A stretch of DNA of 56,639 nucleotides from Planctomycetota bacterium. GTDB lineage: Bacteria > Planctomycetota > UBA1135 > GCA-002686595. Position numbers and translations under genes: made by a program. Location: assembly GCA_002686945.1 (NCBI GenBank), contig NYYZ01000013.1, positions 1 to 56,639 on the forward strand, in the 5' to 3' direction. The notes under the pieces were generated by a model. It made no database searches. It had not been told where the DNA came from and worked only from the letters and a program-made list of their open reading frames with translations. Below, one piece after another: positions 19,001 to 26,902 of the stretch (positions are counted from its first letter, which is position 1; every line of letters begins with the position of its first letter).

Positions 19001-19884
19001 TCCAGGCGTCCAGCTTCCCCGGAGACCCGGTCAAGTTCGGCCACCACCGCGCTCCGTTGATCTTCTCTCTGACGAGCCTCCACATCATGGCCGCTGCGCA
19101 ACTCCCGCAGTTGCTCAAGGGCCTCACCCTGGCTCTCAAGCCGGGGCCGCAAGGTGTGCAGTTCCCCGTCTATGTTGAACAGACGGTGCCCAAGAAACCG
19201 ACGACGGCCCAAGGACCACTCGTCCTTGGCAATCACATAGCGCTCGGCCTTGCCCGCCTGGATCTTGAGGGACCGCACGCGGGTACGTAGCTCAGCAATT
19301 ACGTCGTCAACGCGCTCCATGTCCACAGACACGTGCTTGAGGCGCAGCCCCGTCTCATGTCTCCGCTGGCGATAACGCGAAATGCCCGCCGCCTCTTCGA
19401 ATACTGTCCGCCGCTGCTGATGATTAGCGGAAATCACCGCGTCAATACGGCCCTGCTCCAACACCGAATATCCACGGGACCCAAGGCCCGTATCAAAGAG
19501 CAGGTCCCTGACATCCTTGAGCCGTACCCGCTGGCCATCGATCATGTAGGAGCCCTCGCCGCTGGACTCGAGACGCCGGGTCACAGAGATCTCCGCCGCG
19601 TAATCCGCAAGCAATCCGTTCGAGTTATCGAATACCAGAGTGACTTCCGCGAAACCCATCGCCGGCCGACTGACTGAACCTTTGAAAATCACGTCGGTCA
19701 TGCCCGAGCCGCGCATGGAACTCGGGCGGGTCTCCCCCAGGGCCCAGCGCACCGCATCCACCACGTTGCTCTTGCCGCAGCCATTGGGGCCAACCACGCC
19801 GGTCAGGCTCCGCTTGCCGAATTCAAGCACAGTGGAATCGGCAAAGGACTTGAAGCCAAATAGTTCGAGACGTACCAGACGCAT
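16066..19884 (-). CDS. smc: Chromosome segregation protein SMC
   Basis: Structural-maintenance-of-chromosomes ATPase of 1272 residues, which organises and segregates the chromosome. The N-terminal head has Walker A GPNGCGKS at 32-39. Two long coiled coils rich in Glu, Arg and Gln flank a hinge (roughly 500-680, including GLGVPCGPTPTDSALFARF and LAGEVVDAAGLSGGYCELD). The C-terminal head has the signature LSGGQRTMTALAL and Walker B ILDEVDAALDD. An unusual tail of roughly 85 residues, rich in Gly, Ser, Glu and Asp, follows the normal end of the head domain. scpA and scpB are not in the window. The gene starts 20 bases after the ATP-cone gene and ends a long leftward run. Confidence 0.95.
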   Translation of the reverse strand: MRLVRLELFGFKSFADSTVLEFGKRSLTGVVGPNGCGKSNVVDAVRWALGETRPSSMRGSGMTDVIFKGSVSRPAMGFAEVTLVFDNSNGLLADYAAEISVTRRLESSGEGSYMIDGQRVRLKDVRDLLFDTGLGSRGYSVLEQGRIDAVISANHQQRRTVFEEAAGISRYRQRRHETGLRLKHVSVDMERVDDVIAELRTRVRSLKIQAGKAERYVIAKDEWSLGRRRFLGHRLFNIDGELHTLRPRLESQGEALEQLRELRSGHDVEARQREDQRSAVVAELDRVSGEAGRLEGEARALVERRKALLVRVENWRQSANEETSRAQQLAKEIEDQRTAVTALTRESEGLTGQAAQAKNKLEELAKSNRSCAQSYKESRQAAQAQNETVLTCLHERGIATSRSRQLSEDLPRLDQRVKRVMERQAELQQILDETRAQRGELLTILQRAETEAEAASVAREEQQARLEVRQEELRRLDEKRTALELERAGHQARAAALRDRERQLEELASGSKHLMEASEGERGPCGIEDLLGVVADPLAIDPRLTRALDGALGTRASSIVVKDEHVAKTILEWAQEEELGQIDLALPSGLGVPCGPTPTDSALFARFGDGVEGRLSDLVRCDSHVRPLVRALLCDVVVVSDLDLALKLIAENPQWRFVTLAGEVVDAAGLSGGYCELDQGVLGSRVVADEFEQRCASLSHSIEEVDQEREDSLVALAHDRESLRAKEQIREVAQAALASAARARAALEGRQVEQEVALTEKADEHARVKHEWTQLNQDLLQAGKDQLAAEQAFEQQNAILTGFDQERHRLEQERDGIRREIAGADVERQRVDSERQACEDRLRGDQVRIERDQAELARAQRRSENFLANAVSGEEEARQVEQQVASQREQAKALVGQLEALRIREREGATLAQEARRAAEEVQEELDQVNELLSEQKLTQQRLELEREELLVRSGEELSLSQDDLKTAFEPDPALATEGAMQALLSKVTDLRHVLEKLGPVNLEAVHELDEVAGRLAHLEIQAGDLREARKNLEETIKRIDEESRRMFMETFTVVREHFRAIFRQMFGGGRADLQLDPSVDVLDAGIEIIARPPGREMLPIGLLSGGQRTMTALALLFAVFKAKPSPFCILDEVDAALDDANIDRFLAMLSGFRTTSQFVVVTHNKGTMSACEALFGVTMQTKGVSRFVAVELDQVDQFAPESTGSARSGGPDLIGRGRLGVEGDPEERRLDENADQVVELHPTPRQGASSGSRSVAGVQKSVVESAAPHED

Positions 19885-19904
19885 AGGTGATTATCAGATT
19901 AGGG

Positions 19905-21980
19905 TCACGGACGGCGTGACTGAACGGTGGATTCAAATAATGGACGAGTGCCCTTCGACAGCGGCCTTGGTGGTGATGAATGGTGCGGCTGCAGACGACG
20001 CTCGCGCTCGACCACAAAAGCCTGCCAGGCGGTCAAGCAGGAGAGATCCGCCCGGTAGCTGACTGTGGGGTCCACCAGAGGCCAAAGGGCGCCGCTGGGC
20101 AGGGTCGAAGTCATGACCGCCAGGGCCCGACCGTGTTCGTGGGGATCCCCTGCCGCCATACCATCACCCAGGTCAAGGCCACGGTGGTAGGACTCCACCC
20201 GCTCACTCTCCGGCAGAGGTCTCTCACTGAAGAGCGCGGCTTGGGAAGGACGGGAGCGGCCTGCCTCCCGACGGGCGAGCACCTCGGATGCGGGCCCAGA
20301 GAGCAAGGTCGATACCTCCACAATCATGCCCAGCGCCTCGGCCTGGGTGCGAGCGAAGTCCCGCAATACACCCAAGGTCCGCGCACCTTGCTCCGGACGC
20401 GCGATCCCGTCCCCCAAGATGCGCAATGCATCGGAGAGACCCACGGGGACAATGCCGTGAATCCTGCGCCCTCCGGGCAAGGCCGGGCCGAACTCGGTCT
20501 GGGCCGCAGCAAGCCTCTTGAGAGCCTCCAAGGCACGTTGAACTTCGATCACCATGCCCTTCAGGAAGGCCTCCTCGTTCCAGGGCCCCGCCCGCCGGGC
20601 GACGCGCACGAGGTCGAGAGCAACCCCCGCCCCCAGGGTCAAGGGCCCTTTTTCCCTGGCACGGCGAGCCAGGGCGGGACCCGCGAAGCGCTGGCCTGAG
20701 CCTCCCCAGACCGGCACCAGGAGACCGTTGGCGAGCAGGGCATCGATGCCCTCTGCCAGATCCGGTTCCTCCTCCAAAGCACCGGACATCTCGTCATAGT
20801 TGAGAAACAAACGAGGCGCTGGCTGACCACTGGCAAGGGCGCTGAGCAGACCGCTCAAGAGACGTAGCAGCGGTCGCGGTCCGCGCCCTCCCGGTTGTGC
20901 AAGATCCAAGCGGCGGCCTGTGGCCTGGCCGATGGCAGCCAGGGCCGCAAGGGATTCGGACACGCGCTCTTCATCTGCCCCCTGGCGGGCACCACGCCGA
21001 GCCGGGCCCAGTAGATGAGAAAACCCCTCCAGCACCAGACCCTGAGCTGATCCTTCGAGCAGAGTCACCAAGACCGCCAGGGAGCGCGCGAAGCCCACCT
21101 CGCCTGCGCCCAGACCCGCAGCACTGACCGAACGCACCAGGGGCAGGTGCGGACGTTCCAATCCCAGGGCCAGCACCTCGCCCCGGTGGTGGGCTTCTGC
21201 CAGTTCCTCGCCCAGTACATCCTCTACTGCCCAGCGGGACATGACCGATCCCGCCACACGACGCTCGCCGGAGGCAGGTGGGGCCGCGTGCCGCTCTTCG
21301 GTTGCCCGCCGATCCTCCCGAGGAGCCAGGAGCAGGGCGCGCAGATCTGGCCGCGCAAGGCCCAAGGGTTCCGATGCGCGGGTGGCATCGAAGAGCCCCA
21401 TGGTCTGCAGTTCTTGATCCACAAAGGCGCGCACGAGGCCACTGGAAATGCGTGACATGCCCAGATTGAGGATCTCCTTCTCTACGCGCCGTGCTACCTC
21501 GTCCGCCACCTGCGCGGACAAGCTTACCTCCCGCACCAAGGCGGCCGCGATGCGGTTGGCTTGCCAGGCCTGAGTACCCTCGGACCCGCGCACTTGCGGC
21601 GCTCCGCTACTACTCTGAGAATTTCCATCGACAACGGTCAGAGCCTCCCGAGCACGGCTGCGCCGATCCCGATAAAGGATGTAGGCCTTGGCGATCTTGG
21701 TGCGGCCAAGACCCACCAAAGCTTCTTCTACCAGGTCCTGTACCTCTTCCAAAGTAGCGATAGGAGGAGCATCCTCCTGCAAACTGACCAAGTTTGACTC
21801 CGCTCTGCTGATCAGGGTCATGACCACCAGTTCAGCCACTTCCAAGGGCAGGCCCGGATCACCGTCACCCACCGCCGCCTGGGCCCGGGCAACTGCATGG
21901 GTTATGCGCTGAGGACTGAAAGGAACCATCTGTCCATCGCGTTTACGCAGAAACTCGGGCATGGGGACCTGGCCCCTCAT
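19905..21980 (-). CDS. ATP-cone protein resembling a catalytically dead class III ribonucleotide reductase
   Basis: Protein of 691 residues overlapping nrdR by ATGA. Residues 8-110 form an ATP-cone (FLRKRDGQMVPFSPQRI, then IAKAYILYRDRR). Residues 138-200 look like a second half-cone (QANRIAAALVREVSLSAQ, VRAFVDQELQTMGL). The remaining 450 residues have patches in the order expected for NrdD: WAVEDVLGEELAEAHHRGE (250-268), HGIVPVGLSDALRIL (508-522) and SGPASEVLARREAG (561-574), which correspond to the hand-over loop and PAEg..RL regions. The whole chain has one cysteine (C648), no C-terminal CxxC zinc site and no RxCGY glycyl-radical motif, so it cannot reduce nucleotides by the class III mechanism. 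I infer a dNTP-sensing or regulatory paralogue; homology is read by eye. Confidence 0.6.
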   Translation of the reverse strand: MRGQVPMPEFLRKRDGQMVPFSPQRITHAVARAQAAVGDGDPGLPLEVAELVVMTLISRAESNLVSLQEDAPPIATLEEVQDLVEEALVGLGRTKIAKAYILYRDRRSRAREALTVVDGNSQSSSGAPQVRGSEGTQAWQANRIAAALVREVSLSAQVADEVARRVEKEILNLGMSRISSGLVRAFVDQELQTMGLFDATRASEPLGLARPDLRALLLAPREDRRATEERHAAPPASGERRVAGSVMSRWAVEDVLGEELAEAHHRGEVLALGLERPHLPLVRSVSAAGLGAGEVGFARSLAVLVTLLEGSAQGLVLEGFSHLLGPARRGARQGADEERVSESLAALAAIGQATGRRLDLAQPGGRGPRPLLRLLSGLLSALASGQPAPRLFLNYDEMSGALEEEPDLAEGIDALLANGLLVPVWGGSGQRFAGPALARRAREKGPLTLGAGVALDLVRVARRAGPWNEEAFLKGMVIEVQRALEALKRLAAAQTEFGPALPGGRRIHGIVPVGLSDALRILGDGIARPEQGARTLGVLRDFARTQAEALGMIVEVSTLLSGPASEVLARREAGRSRPSQAALFSERPLPESERVESYHRGLDLGDGMAAGDPHEHGRALAVMTSTLPSGALWPLVDPTVSYRADLSCLTAWQAFVVERERRLQPHHSSPPRPLSKGTRPLFESTVQSRRP

Positions 21981-22450
21981 GAGTCCACCTCACCAGAAGG
22001 CTGGCGTAGAATCGGGCGCAGGGTCTCCAGAAATTGTTCCACGTCACGAAACTCGCGATAGACACTGGCGAAGCGCACATAGGCCACCTGATGAATGTTC
22101 CGCAACTCATCCATCACCAGGGAGCCGATGACCGAGCTCTGCACCTCACGATCGAACTCCCCCTGGCATCGGGTCTCAATGCGTCCCACAGCGGCTTCGA
22201 TGTCCTCCATGCTGATGGGAAGTTTCTCGCAGGACCGCAGCATTCCCGAGCGGATTCTCTCGCGCTCAAAACGCACCCGCTCGCCGTTCTTCTTGACCAC
22301 CCTGAGGGGTGTCTCCTCCACCCTCTCGTAGGTGGTAAAGCGCTGAAAACAGCCCAGACACTCACGACGACGCCGGATGGCGCTGCCGTCAGCAGATGTT
22401 CTGGAATCGACGACGCGATCGTCGCCAGCACCACAGCGGGGACAGTTCAT
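21977..22450 (-). CDS. nrdR: Transcriptional repressor NrdR
   Basis: Nucleotide-dependent repressor of ribonucleotide reductase genes, 157 residues. The N-terminal zinc ribbon has CPRCG at 3-7 and CLGCFQRFTTYER near 31-43. An ATP-cone follows (LRVVKKNGERVRFERERI to about residue 140, with VAYVRFASVYREFRDVEQF), which binds ATP or dATP and sets the oligomer state. Length is standard. It is read after mnmE across a 141-base gap and overlaps the next gene by four bases. No conventional pair of NrdR boxes is visible in this window, so its targets, including any conventional nrd operon, must lie elsewhere. Confidence 0.97.
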   Translation of the reverse strand: MNCPRCGAGDDRVVDSRTSADGSAIRRRRECLGCFQRFTTYERVEETPLRVVKKNGERVRFERERIRSGMLRSCEKLPISMEDIEAAVGRIETRCQGEFDREVQSSVIGSLVMDELRNIHQVAYVRFASVYREFRDVEQFLETLRPILRQPSGEVDS

Positions 22451-22541
22451 GGGGATGGGCGTCTGGGCCCACCGAGGAAGGCTCCAACGCAGCCCGCCAC
22501 TCTACATCTTGCGTATGCATCGCCGCTAGAGGGGATCTGAT

Positions 22542-22566
22542 GCCAGGACTTGTGGTTTGTCCTGGC
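22542..22566. other. Perfect inverted repeat between mnmE and nrdR
   Basis: GCCAGGAC and GTCCTGGC form an exact 8-bp stem with a nine-base loop in the 141-base gap between the mnmE stop and the nrdR start. On the transcribed minus strand the loop reads AAACCACAA. There is no run of uridines after it, so it is not a standard terminator. It may be an mRNA processing or stability element, or part of a control site for nrdR. Confidence 0.5.
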
Positions 22567-22591
22567 GCAGCCGCTTGAACTCCTGCCGGGC

Positions 22592-24034
22592 TCATTTGCC
22601 CAGACAAAAGCGCGAGAAAATCCGGTCCAGCAGATCCTCCGAAGTGCTGCTGCCCTCAATCGCATCGAGTTCCCGGCTCACCCCACGCAGGGCCTCAGCC
22701 ACAAGATCCAGGGGTGCTGCCTGGGCCTTGAGTTGATGGGATTCAGCCAGGGCCTGCCGGGCAGAGCGCAAGGCATCCAGATGCCGAGCGCGGAGCTGGC
22801 GCCCCAGGGCCTCCCCCTCGGAGGGTCGCGGCCCCGCCCGGCCCGCCAGAGGTGCGAGGCCAAGCAGCTCTGCGGCAATCTTGCGCAGGGATTCGAGGCC
22901 CTGACCCTCCTGAGCGCTGACCGCACACCAGCCCCGAGCCCCCCTGATCAAGCCCCCAGGAGGCTCCTTTGAGACACCGGTCCGGTCGATCTGATTCCAA
23001 ACCAAAAGGCCAGGAGGGTCCAGGCCCTTGGGGACCTCGCCCCCCCCATCGAGTACCCAGAGCACCAGGTCTGCCGCCTGCACCTCCTTACGAGCACGCT
23101 CCTGAGCGCGGGCATCGGGGGTTCCGGAAAGTGCCGTCTCTCCAGGGTCCTGCAGGGGACCGACCCCAGCCGTGTCGATCAAGGTCACTCGCCCGGTCCC
23201 CAAGGAGAGTTCTCCCCGGCGCACATCCCGGGTGCTGCCCGCCAGAGGATCAACCAGTGCGGGCATGGAATCGGGGGCGGAAGACATCAGGGCGTTGTAG
23301 AGCGAGCTCTTGCCCGCATTGGGTGCCCCCGCCAGCACAACCCTCTGCAGGTCCGCTCCCGCGTCCCGTGCACTCTCCCAAAGAGTGGCAGCATGCAACT
23401 TCTCCAAGGCACGCTGGAAGAGCGCTTCCAGTTCTTCCTCGGGCACATGCCCCGTGTCGTTCTGATCAAAATCCAAAGACGCCTCCAGGAGAGAGCGCAA
23501 GTCATCCAGACATTCACGCAAGCTCACCATGCGCCTGCCAAGTCCACCCAACAGGAGCGCGCTGGCCGCGCGTCGCTGCTCCTCATTGGCGCTCTCGATG
23601 AGGGCCAGGACACCCTCGGCTCGGGTCAGGTCCAGGGCGCCGTTCTCAAAAGCGCGGCGCGTGAACTCGCCGGGTTCAGCGCTGCGGGCTCCGAGTTCCA
23701 ACAGGCGCCGTAGTGCAGCTTGCATGAGGTACGGGTTTCCCGGCAGGTGAAACTCCACAACATCCTCGCGGGTGTAGGATGCGGGGCCCGGCATCCATAT
23801 CACGAGCACGGGACAGAGACCCAGACCGTCGTTGAACTGGCCTTCAAAGACCCCACGCGACTGGGGCTTGAGGCCCTCCTGTCCAGCACCCTCCTTCCCG
23901 CAGGTGGTGCGCTCCAAGAGTCCCCTGGAAAGGGGTCCAGAGACCCGGATCACCCCGCGGCTGGCCCGTCCCCCTGCACTGCAAAGGGCGCAGATCGTGC
24001 TGCCGGAGGAAGCCAGGACAGGATCGGGGTCCAT
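22592..24034 (-). CDS. mnmE: tRNA uridine-34 modification GTPase MnmE
   Basis: GTPase of 480 residues that, with MnmG, adds the (carboxymethyl)aminomethyl group at C5 of wobble uridine. The N-terminal folate domain shows SRGVIRVSGP and PGPASYTREDVVEFHLPGN. The GTPase domain has P-loop GAPNAGKS (236-243), GSTRD and DTAG (287-290). The guanine-specificity motif reads NQID instead of NKxD. The helical domain ends in FCLGK, which carries the cysteine essential in the E. coli protein. The start ATG 24034 is six bases after the yidC stop. The N terminus begins a little differently from the usual DTIAA, but STICALCSAGG aligns with it. Confidence 0.94.
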   Translation of the reverse strand: MDPDPVLASSGSTICALCSAGGRASRGVIRVSGPLSRGLLERTTCGKEGAGQEGLKPQSRGVFEGQFNDGLGLCPVLVIWMPGPASYTREDVVEFHLPGNPYLMQAALRRLLELGARSAEPGEFTRRAFENGALDLTRAEGVLALIESANEEQRRAASALLLGGLGRRMVSLRECLDDLRSLLEASLDFDQNDTGHVPEEELEALFQRALEKLHAATLWESARDAGADLQRVVLAGAPNAGKSSLYNALMSSAPDSMPALVDPLAGSTRDVRRGELSLGTGRVTLIDTAGVGPLQDPGETALSGTPDARAQERARKEVQAADLVLWVLDGGGEVPKGLDPPGLLVWNQIDRTGVSKEPPGGLIRGARGWCAVSAQEGQGLESLRKIAAELLGLAPLAGRAGPRPSEGEALGRQLRARHLDALRSARQALAESHQLKAQAAPLDLVAEALRGVSRELDAIEGSSTSEDLLDRIFSRFCLGK

Positions 24035-24039
24035 CGCCC

Positions 24040-26001
24040 CTAGCGGCGCTTCTTGCGCCCCCCTCCGGACTTCTTGCTCGCCTGCTGCTGCTTCTGCATG
24101 CGCGCCTGCTGCTCTTGCAACTCCTTCATGCGCTGCATGAACTTGCCCGGTTTACGCGCCTTCTCTGTGTCGTCAATCGGCCAGATCTTGCGCACAATGG
24201 TGTACTCCGCGATACCGAACAAGCTCGAAGTGATCATGTACAGGGACAGCCCACCCGCATAGTTGTAGAGAAAGACCCCGAACAGGACCGGCATCCACAT
24301 CATCATCTTCTGCATGCGCGCCGCCTGCTCGTCCGTGGGCTTGGGCATCAAACGCTGTTGCAGGATCCAGAGCACCACCATCAAGGGCGGCAGCACGTTC
24401 AGATACTCAATCGTACCGATGAAAGGCAAGTGCGTATTGAAGTCAATACGCAGCAAGCGATCCGGCATTGAGAGATCCTCGACCCACAAGAAACTCGCCT
24501 GACGCAGATCAAAGGAGACCCTCAGCGCACTGAAGAGACCGAAGAACACGGGGATCTGCAGAAACATGGGGAGGCATCCTCCCAGAGGCGGAAAAGCCCC
24601 CTCGTCCTGCATGATCTTGGCCTGTTCCTGACGCAGCTTCTGAGGATTGTCCTTGTACTGCTCCTTGACCGCGTTCAGCTTGGGCTGCACCCGTTTCATC
24701 TTGGTTGTGTGCTGGGCCATGGCGGTTTGAGAGCGGCGGTTGATCGGAAAGAGAACGCCACGCACAAGCAGGGTCAACAAGATGATCGCCCAGCCCCAGT
24801 TGCCCACCAGTCCTTCCAGAGCACTGAGAACAGTCAACAGGAGACCCGCGATTCCATCGAAGAAACCCAGGTCCTCCACCATCAGAGCAGCGTAGGCCTC
24901 TTCGTCGGCCAGCATCAGGCCCTCGTCCTTGGGCCCCGCGTAGAGCTCGAAGCGATATTCGCTTACTGCCCCCGGGCCGGGCATGGCCAAGGCCAGTTCC
25001 TGGTCCACCAGCATGCCGCGCCAGGCGCTGGAATCCTCGCCGGGATGATCGTCCAACCAACCCTGATCAAAGACCCGTCGCCAACGGGTGCCCTTGAGAG
25101 TCTCGCGACTGACCGCGTCCGCTGCACGCAGCAGCACGGCAAAGTACTTGTTGTCGACCCCCACAAATGCGGTTTGCAAACCACTGGGCAGATCCCCTTC
25201 AAGATCGTCCAAGGCGGGTCCATCCCGACGCTCCTCCTCGTCCACCTCAAGGCCGTCGGCGGTTTCGTAGCCCTTGCGGGCTTTTGGTTCGATGTAGTAC
25301 TGGTCCTCGCTGGACTCGGGCACCCCCACCGCTGGGATCAGGCGGAAACGTGCAGCGTGAGCGCTTAGTTCCTCAGAACCCACAGGAGCCTCAATTCGCA
25401 GCAGCACCTCAAGGTGCAAGGCACCCGGAACGCTGCGAATTTCCTTGGTCAGTTTGTAGCCCTCCGCCTTGGGCTGATGACTGAAGCGCACACCGACCTT
25501 CTCGTCCCCGGAGAGAATCCACTCATGAGCCCAGTGCACCTTGGACAAACCACCGGGAAAGTGGACTGCACTGGAAGCGGATGTCTCCATGAGCAACGAC
25601 CCCACCGGGCCAGCTCCCAGGTCCATTGGGCGCAGGAGTGCAATCCAGTGGGCAACCTCCCTCTGCTGCTCTGGTTTGAGCAACCCGGAGTCGTACCAGC
25701 CATCCACGGACAGTTCGCTGACCGTGCCGCCCAGGCTTTCAAAGCGCACCGCGTAGTGTCCCAGTTCCCCCTCGCGGCCAAGAATCAGGGACTCAGACCA
25801 GGGCTCGCCCTGCAGCACCTCAGCGGGGACCGCAGCCGACACACGGGCTCCACCGGCGGCATCCTGCCCCTCGGCCTGTTCAGCAGTGCCTGCACTGTCC
25901 CTTGGAGTCACCTCGGACTTCGGAGGCGGCGGAAAGAGCATCTGCCAGCCAAAAAGAATGCCGAAGGAGAGAAAGAGGAAGAGCGGAAGTCGCTTCTCCA
26001 T
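24040..26001 (-). CDS. yidC: Membrane protein insertase YidC
   Basis: Inner-membrane insertase of 653 residues. An N-terminal transmembrane anchor (LPLFLFLSFGILFGWQMLF) is followed by a linker and a periplasmic beta-sandwich domain to about residue 370, as in Gram-negative members. The insertase core follows, with GWAIILLTLLVRGVLFPIN carrying the conserved groove arginine, the cytoplasmic hairpin KMKRVQPKLNAVKEQYKDNP, and further membrane segments ending near YTIVRKIWPI. The C-terminal tail is basic (KKSGGGRKKRR), which may help ribosome contact. It is the third large gene of this run and abuts mnmE; rnpA and yidD, its normal neighbours, are 24 kb away. Confidence 0.96.
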   Translation of the reverse strand: MEKRLPLFLFLSFGILFGWQMLFPPPPKSEVTPRDSAGTAEQAEGQDAAGGARVSAAVPAEVLQGEPWSESLILGREGELGHYAVRFESLGGTVSELSVDGWYDSGLLKPEQQREVAHWIALLRPMDLGAGPVGSLLMETSASSAVHFPGGLSKVHWAHEWILSGDEKVGVRFSHQPKAEGYKLTKEIRSVPGALHLEVLLRIEAPVGSEELSAHAARFRLIPAVGVPESSEDQYYIEPKARKGYETADGLEVDEEERRDGPALDDLEGDLPSGLQTAFVGVDNKYFAVLLRAADAVSRETLKGTRWRRVFDQGWLDDHPGEDSSAWRGMLVDQELALAMPGPGAVSEYRFELYAGPKDEGLMLADEEAYAALMVEDLGFFDGIAGLLLTVLSALEGLVGNWGWAIILLTLLVRGVLFPINRRSQTAMAQHTTKMKRVQPKLNAVKEQYKDNPQKLRQEQAKIMQDEGAFPPLGGCLPMFLQIPVFFGLFSALRVSFDLRQASFLWVEDLSMPDRLLRIDFNTHLPFIGTIEYLNVLPPLMVVLWILQQRLMPKPTDEQAARMQKMMMWMPVLFGVFLYNYAGGLSLYMITSSLFGIAEYTIVRKIWPIDDTEKARKPGKFMQRMKELQEQQARMQKQQQASKKSGGGRKKRR

Positions 26002-26043
26002 TGGATTTTGGTTGCCGTGGGTTAGGGACTGATTGAATGCGCT

Positions 26044-26859
26044 CTAGCGGCCGGAAAAAAGCCGCTCCGCCAGGAATTCAGGGAGGTCATCCACCGCGCG
26101 GATCGCCGCGGCAGCACGCTCGATTTCATACTCAATACGGCGAAAAGTAATCATCTCGCCGTCAAATAGCAGGTAGGACAGACAACAGTCTCCATCGCGT
26201 GGTTGACCTACAGAGCCTACATTGACAATCACCCGGCAGTCGGGGGTGTCGCCGAGCAGGTAGGGTCCAGAGGTGCCCCGGGGCAGGAAGTAGCGTTCGT
26301 CCTCGTAGTAGATCCCGGGCACATGACTATGCCCCACAAAACAGACGCTACGGGTCATGGCAGCGAAATTCTCTCTCATCTTCGCGTGATCCTTGATGTC
26401 CCGGGGCAGCATGTACTCGCGCACCGGGTCCCGCGGGCTACCGTGTGCATACATGGCACGCTCATCACTGGCGCTGGCGGACAAACCAAAGATGAAATCC
26501 CAGTACACATCGCAACGCTCACGATCAGAGTCCAATTCTCCACGCGTCCACTCAATTGCCATGCGCGCCTTGGGATTGAAGTCGCTGGCGGAAGAGAGCA
26601 GCGCCTCCTCGTGGTTGCCCTTGAGACATAGACCGGGCTGAAGTTCCGACTCCGCAACACCCTCGGGCCAACGGGCCTGCTCGCCGCACAAGTGCATCAC
26701 CAGATCCAAAGCGTAGCGGGGATTCGCGCCATAGCCCACCATGTCACCCAGACACACAAAGCGTTGCACCCCCTGTTTGTGGGCATCATCAAGCATGGCC
26801 TCAAGAGCCGGCACGTTGCCATGCAAGTCACTGATGATAGCGGTGAGGGGAAGAGACAC
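26044..26859 (-). CDS. Calcineurin-like metallophosphoesterase
   Basis: Predicted binuclear-metal phosphoesterase of 271 residues. All family ligands are visible: SDLHGNVPAL near the N terminus, GDMVGYGANP, GNHEEALL, GHSHVPGIY, and NVGSVGQPRDGD. The layout is close to YfcE- and diadenosine-tetraphosphatase-like proteins that act on small phosphoesters in the cytoplasm; the substrate cannot be inferred. It begins with GTG 26859. The gene lies 43 bases from each neighbour and is probably read with nadD and the WecA-like gene upstream and yidC downstream. Confidence 0.9.
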   Translation of the reverse strand: MSLPLTAIISDLHGNVPALEAMLDDAHKQGVQRFVCLGDMVGYGANPRYALDLVMHLCGEQARWPEGVAESELQPGLCLKGNHEEALLSSASDFNPKARMAIEWTRGELDSDRERCDVYWDFIFGLSASASDERAMYAHGSPRDPVREYMLPRDIKDHAKMRENFAAMTRSVCFVGHSHVPGIYYEDERYFLPRGTSGPYLLGDTPDCRVIVNVGSVGQPRDGDCCLSYLLFDGEMITFRRIEYEIERAAAAIRAVDDLPEFLAERLFSGR

Positions 26860-26902
26860 TGGATCAATGCGGACCGGGTAGGGCAGCGTTTAGGGGGAAG
26901 GA

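Noticed and set aside
22451..22591. NrdR-box sites in the nrdR leader
   Set aside because: No tandem palindrome of the AC-rich NrdR type could be found; only the unrelated stem-loop is present.
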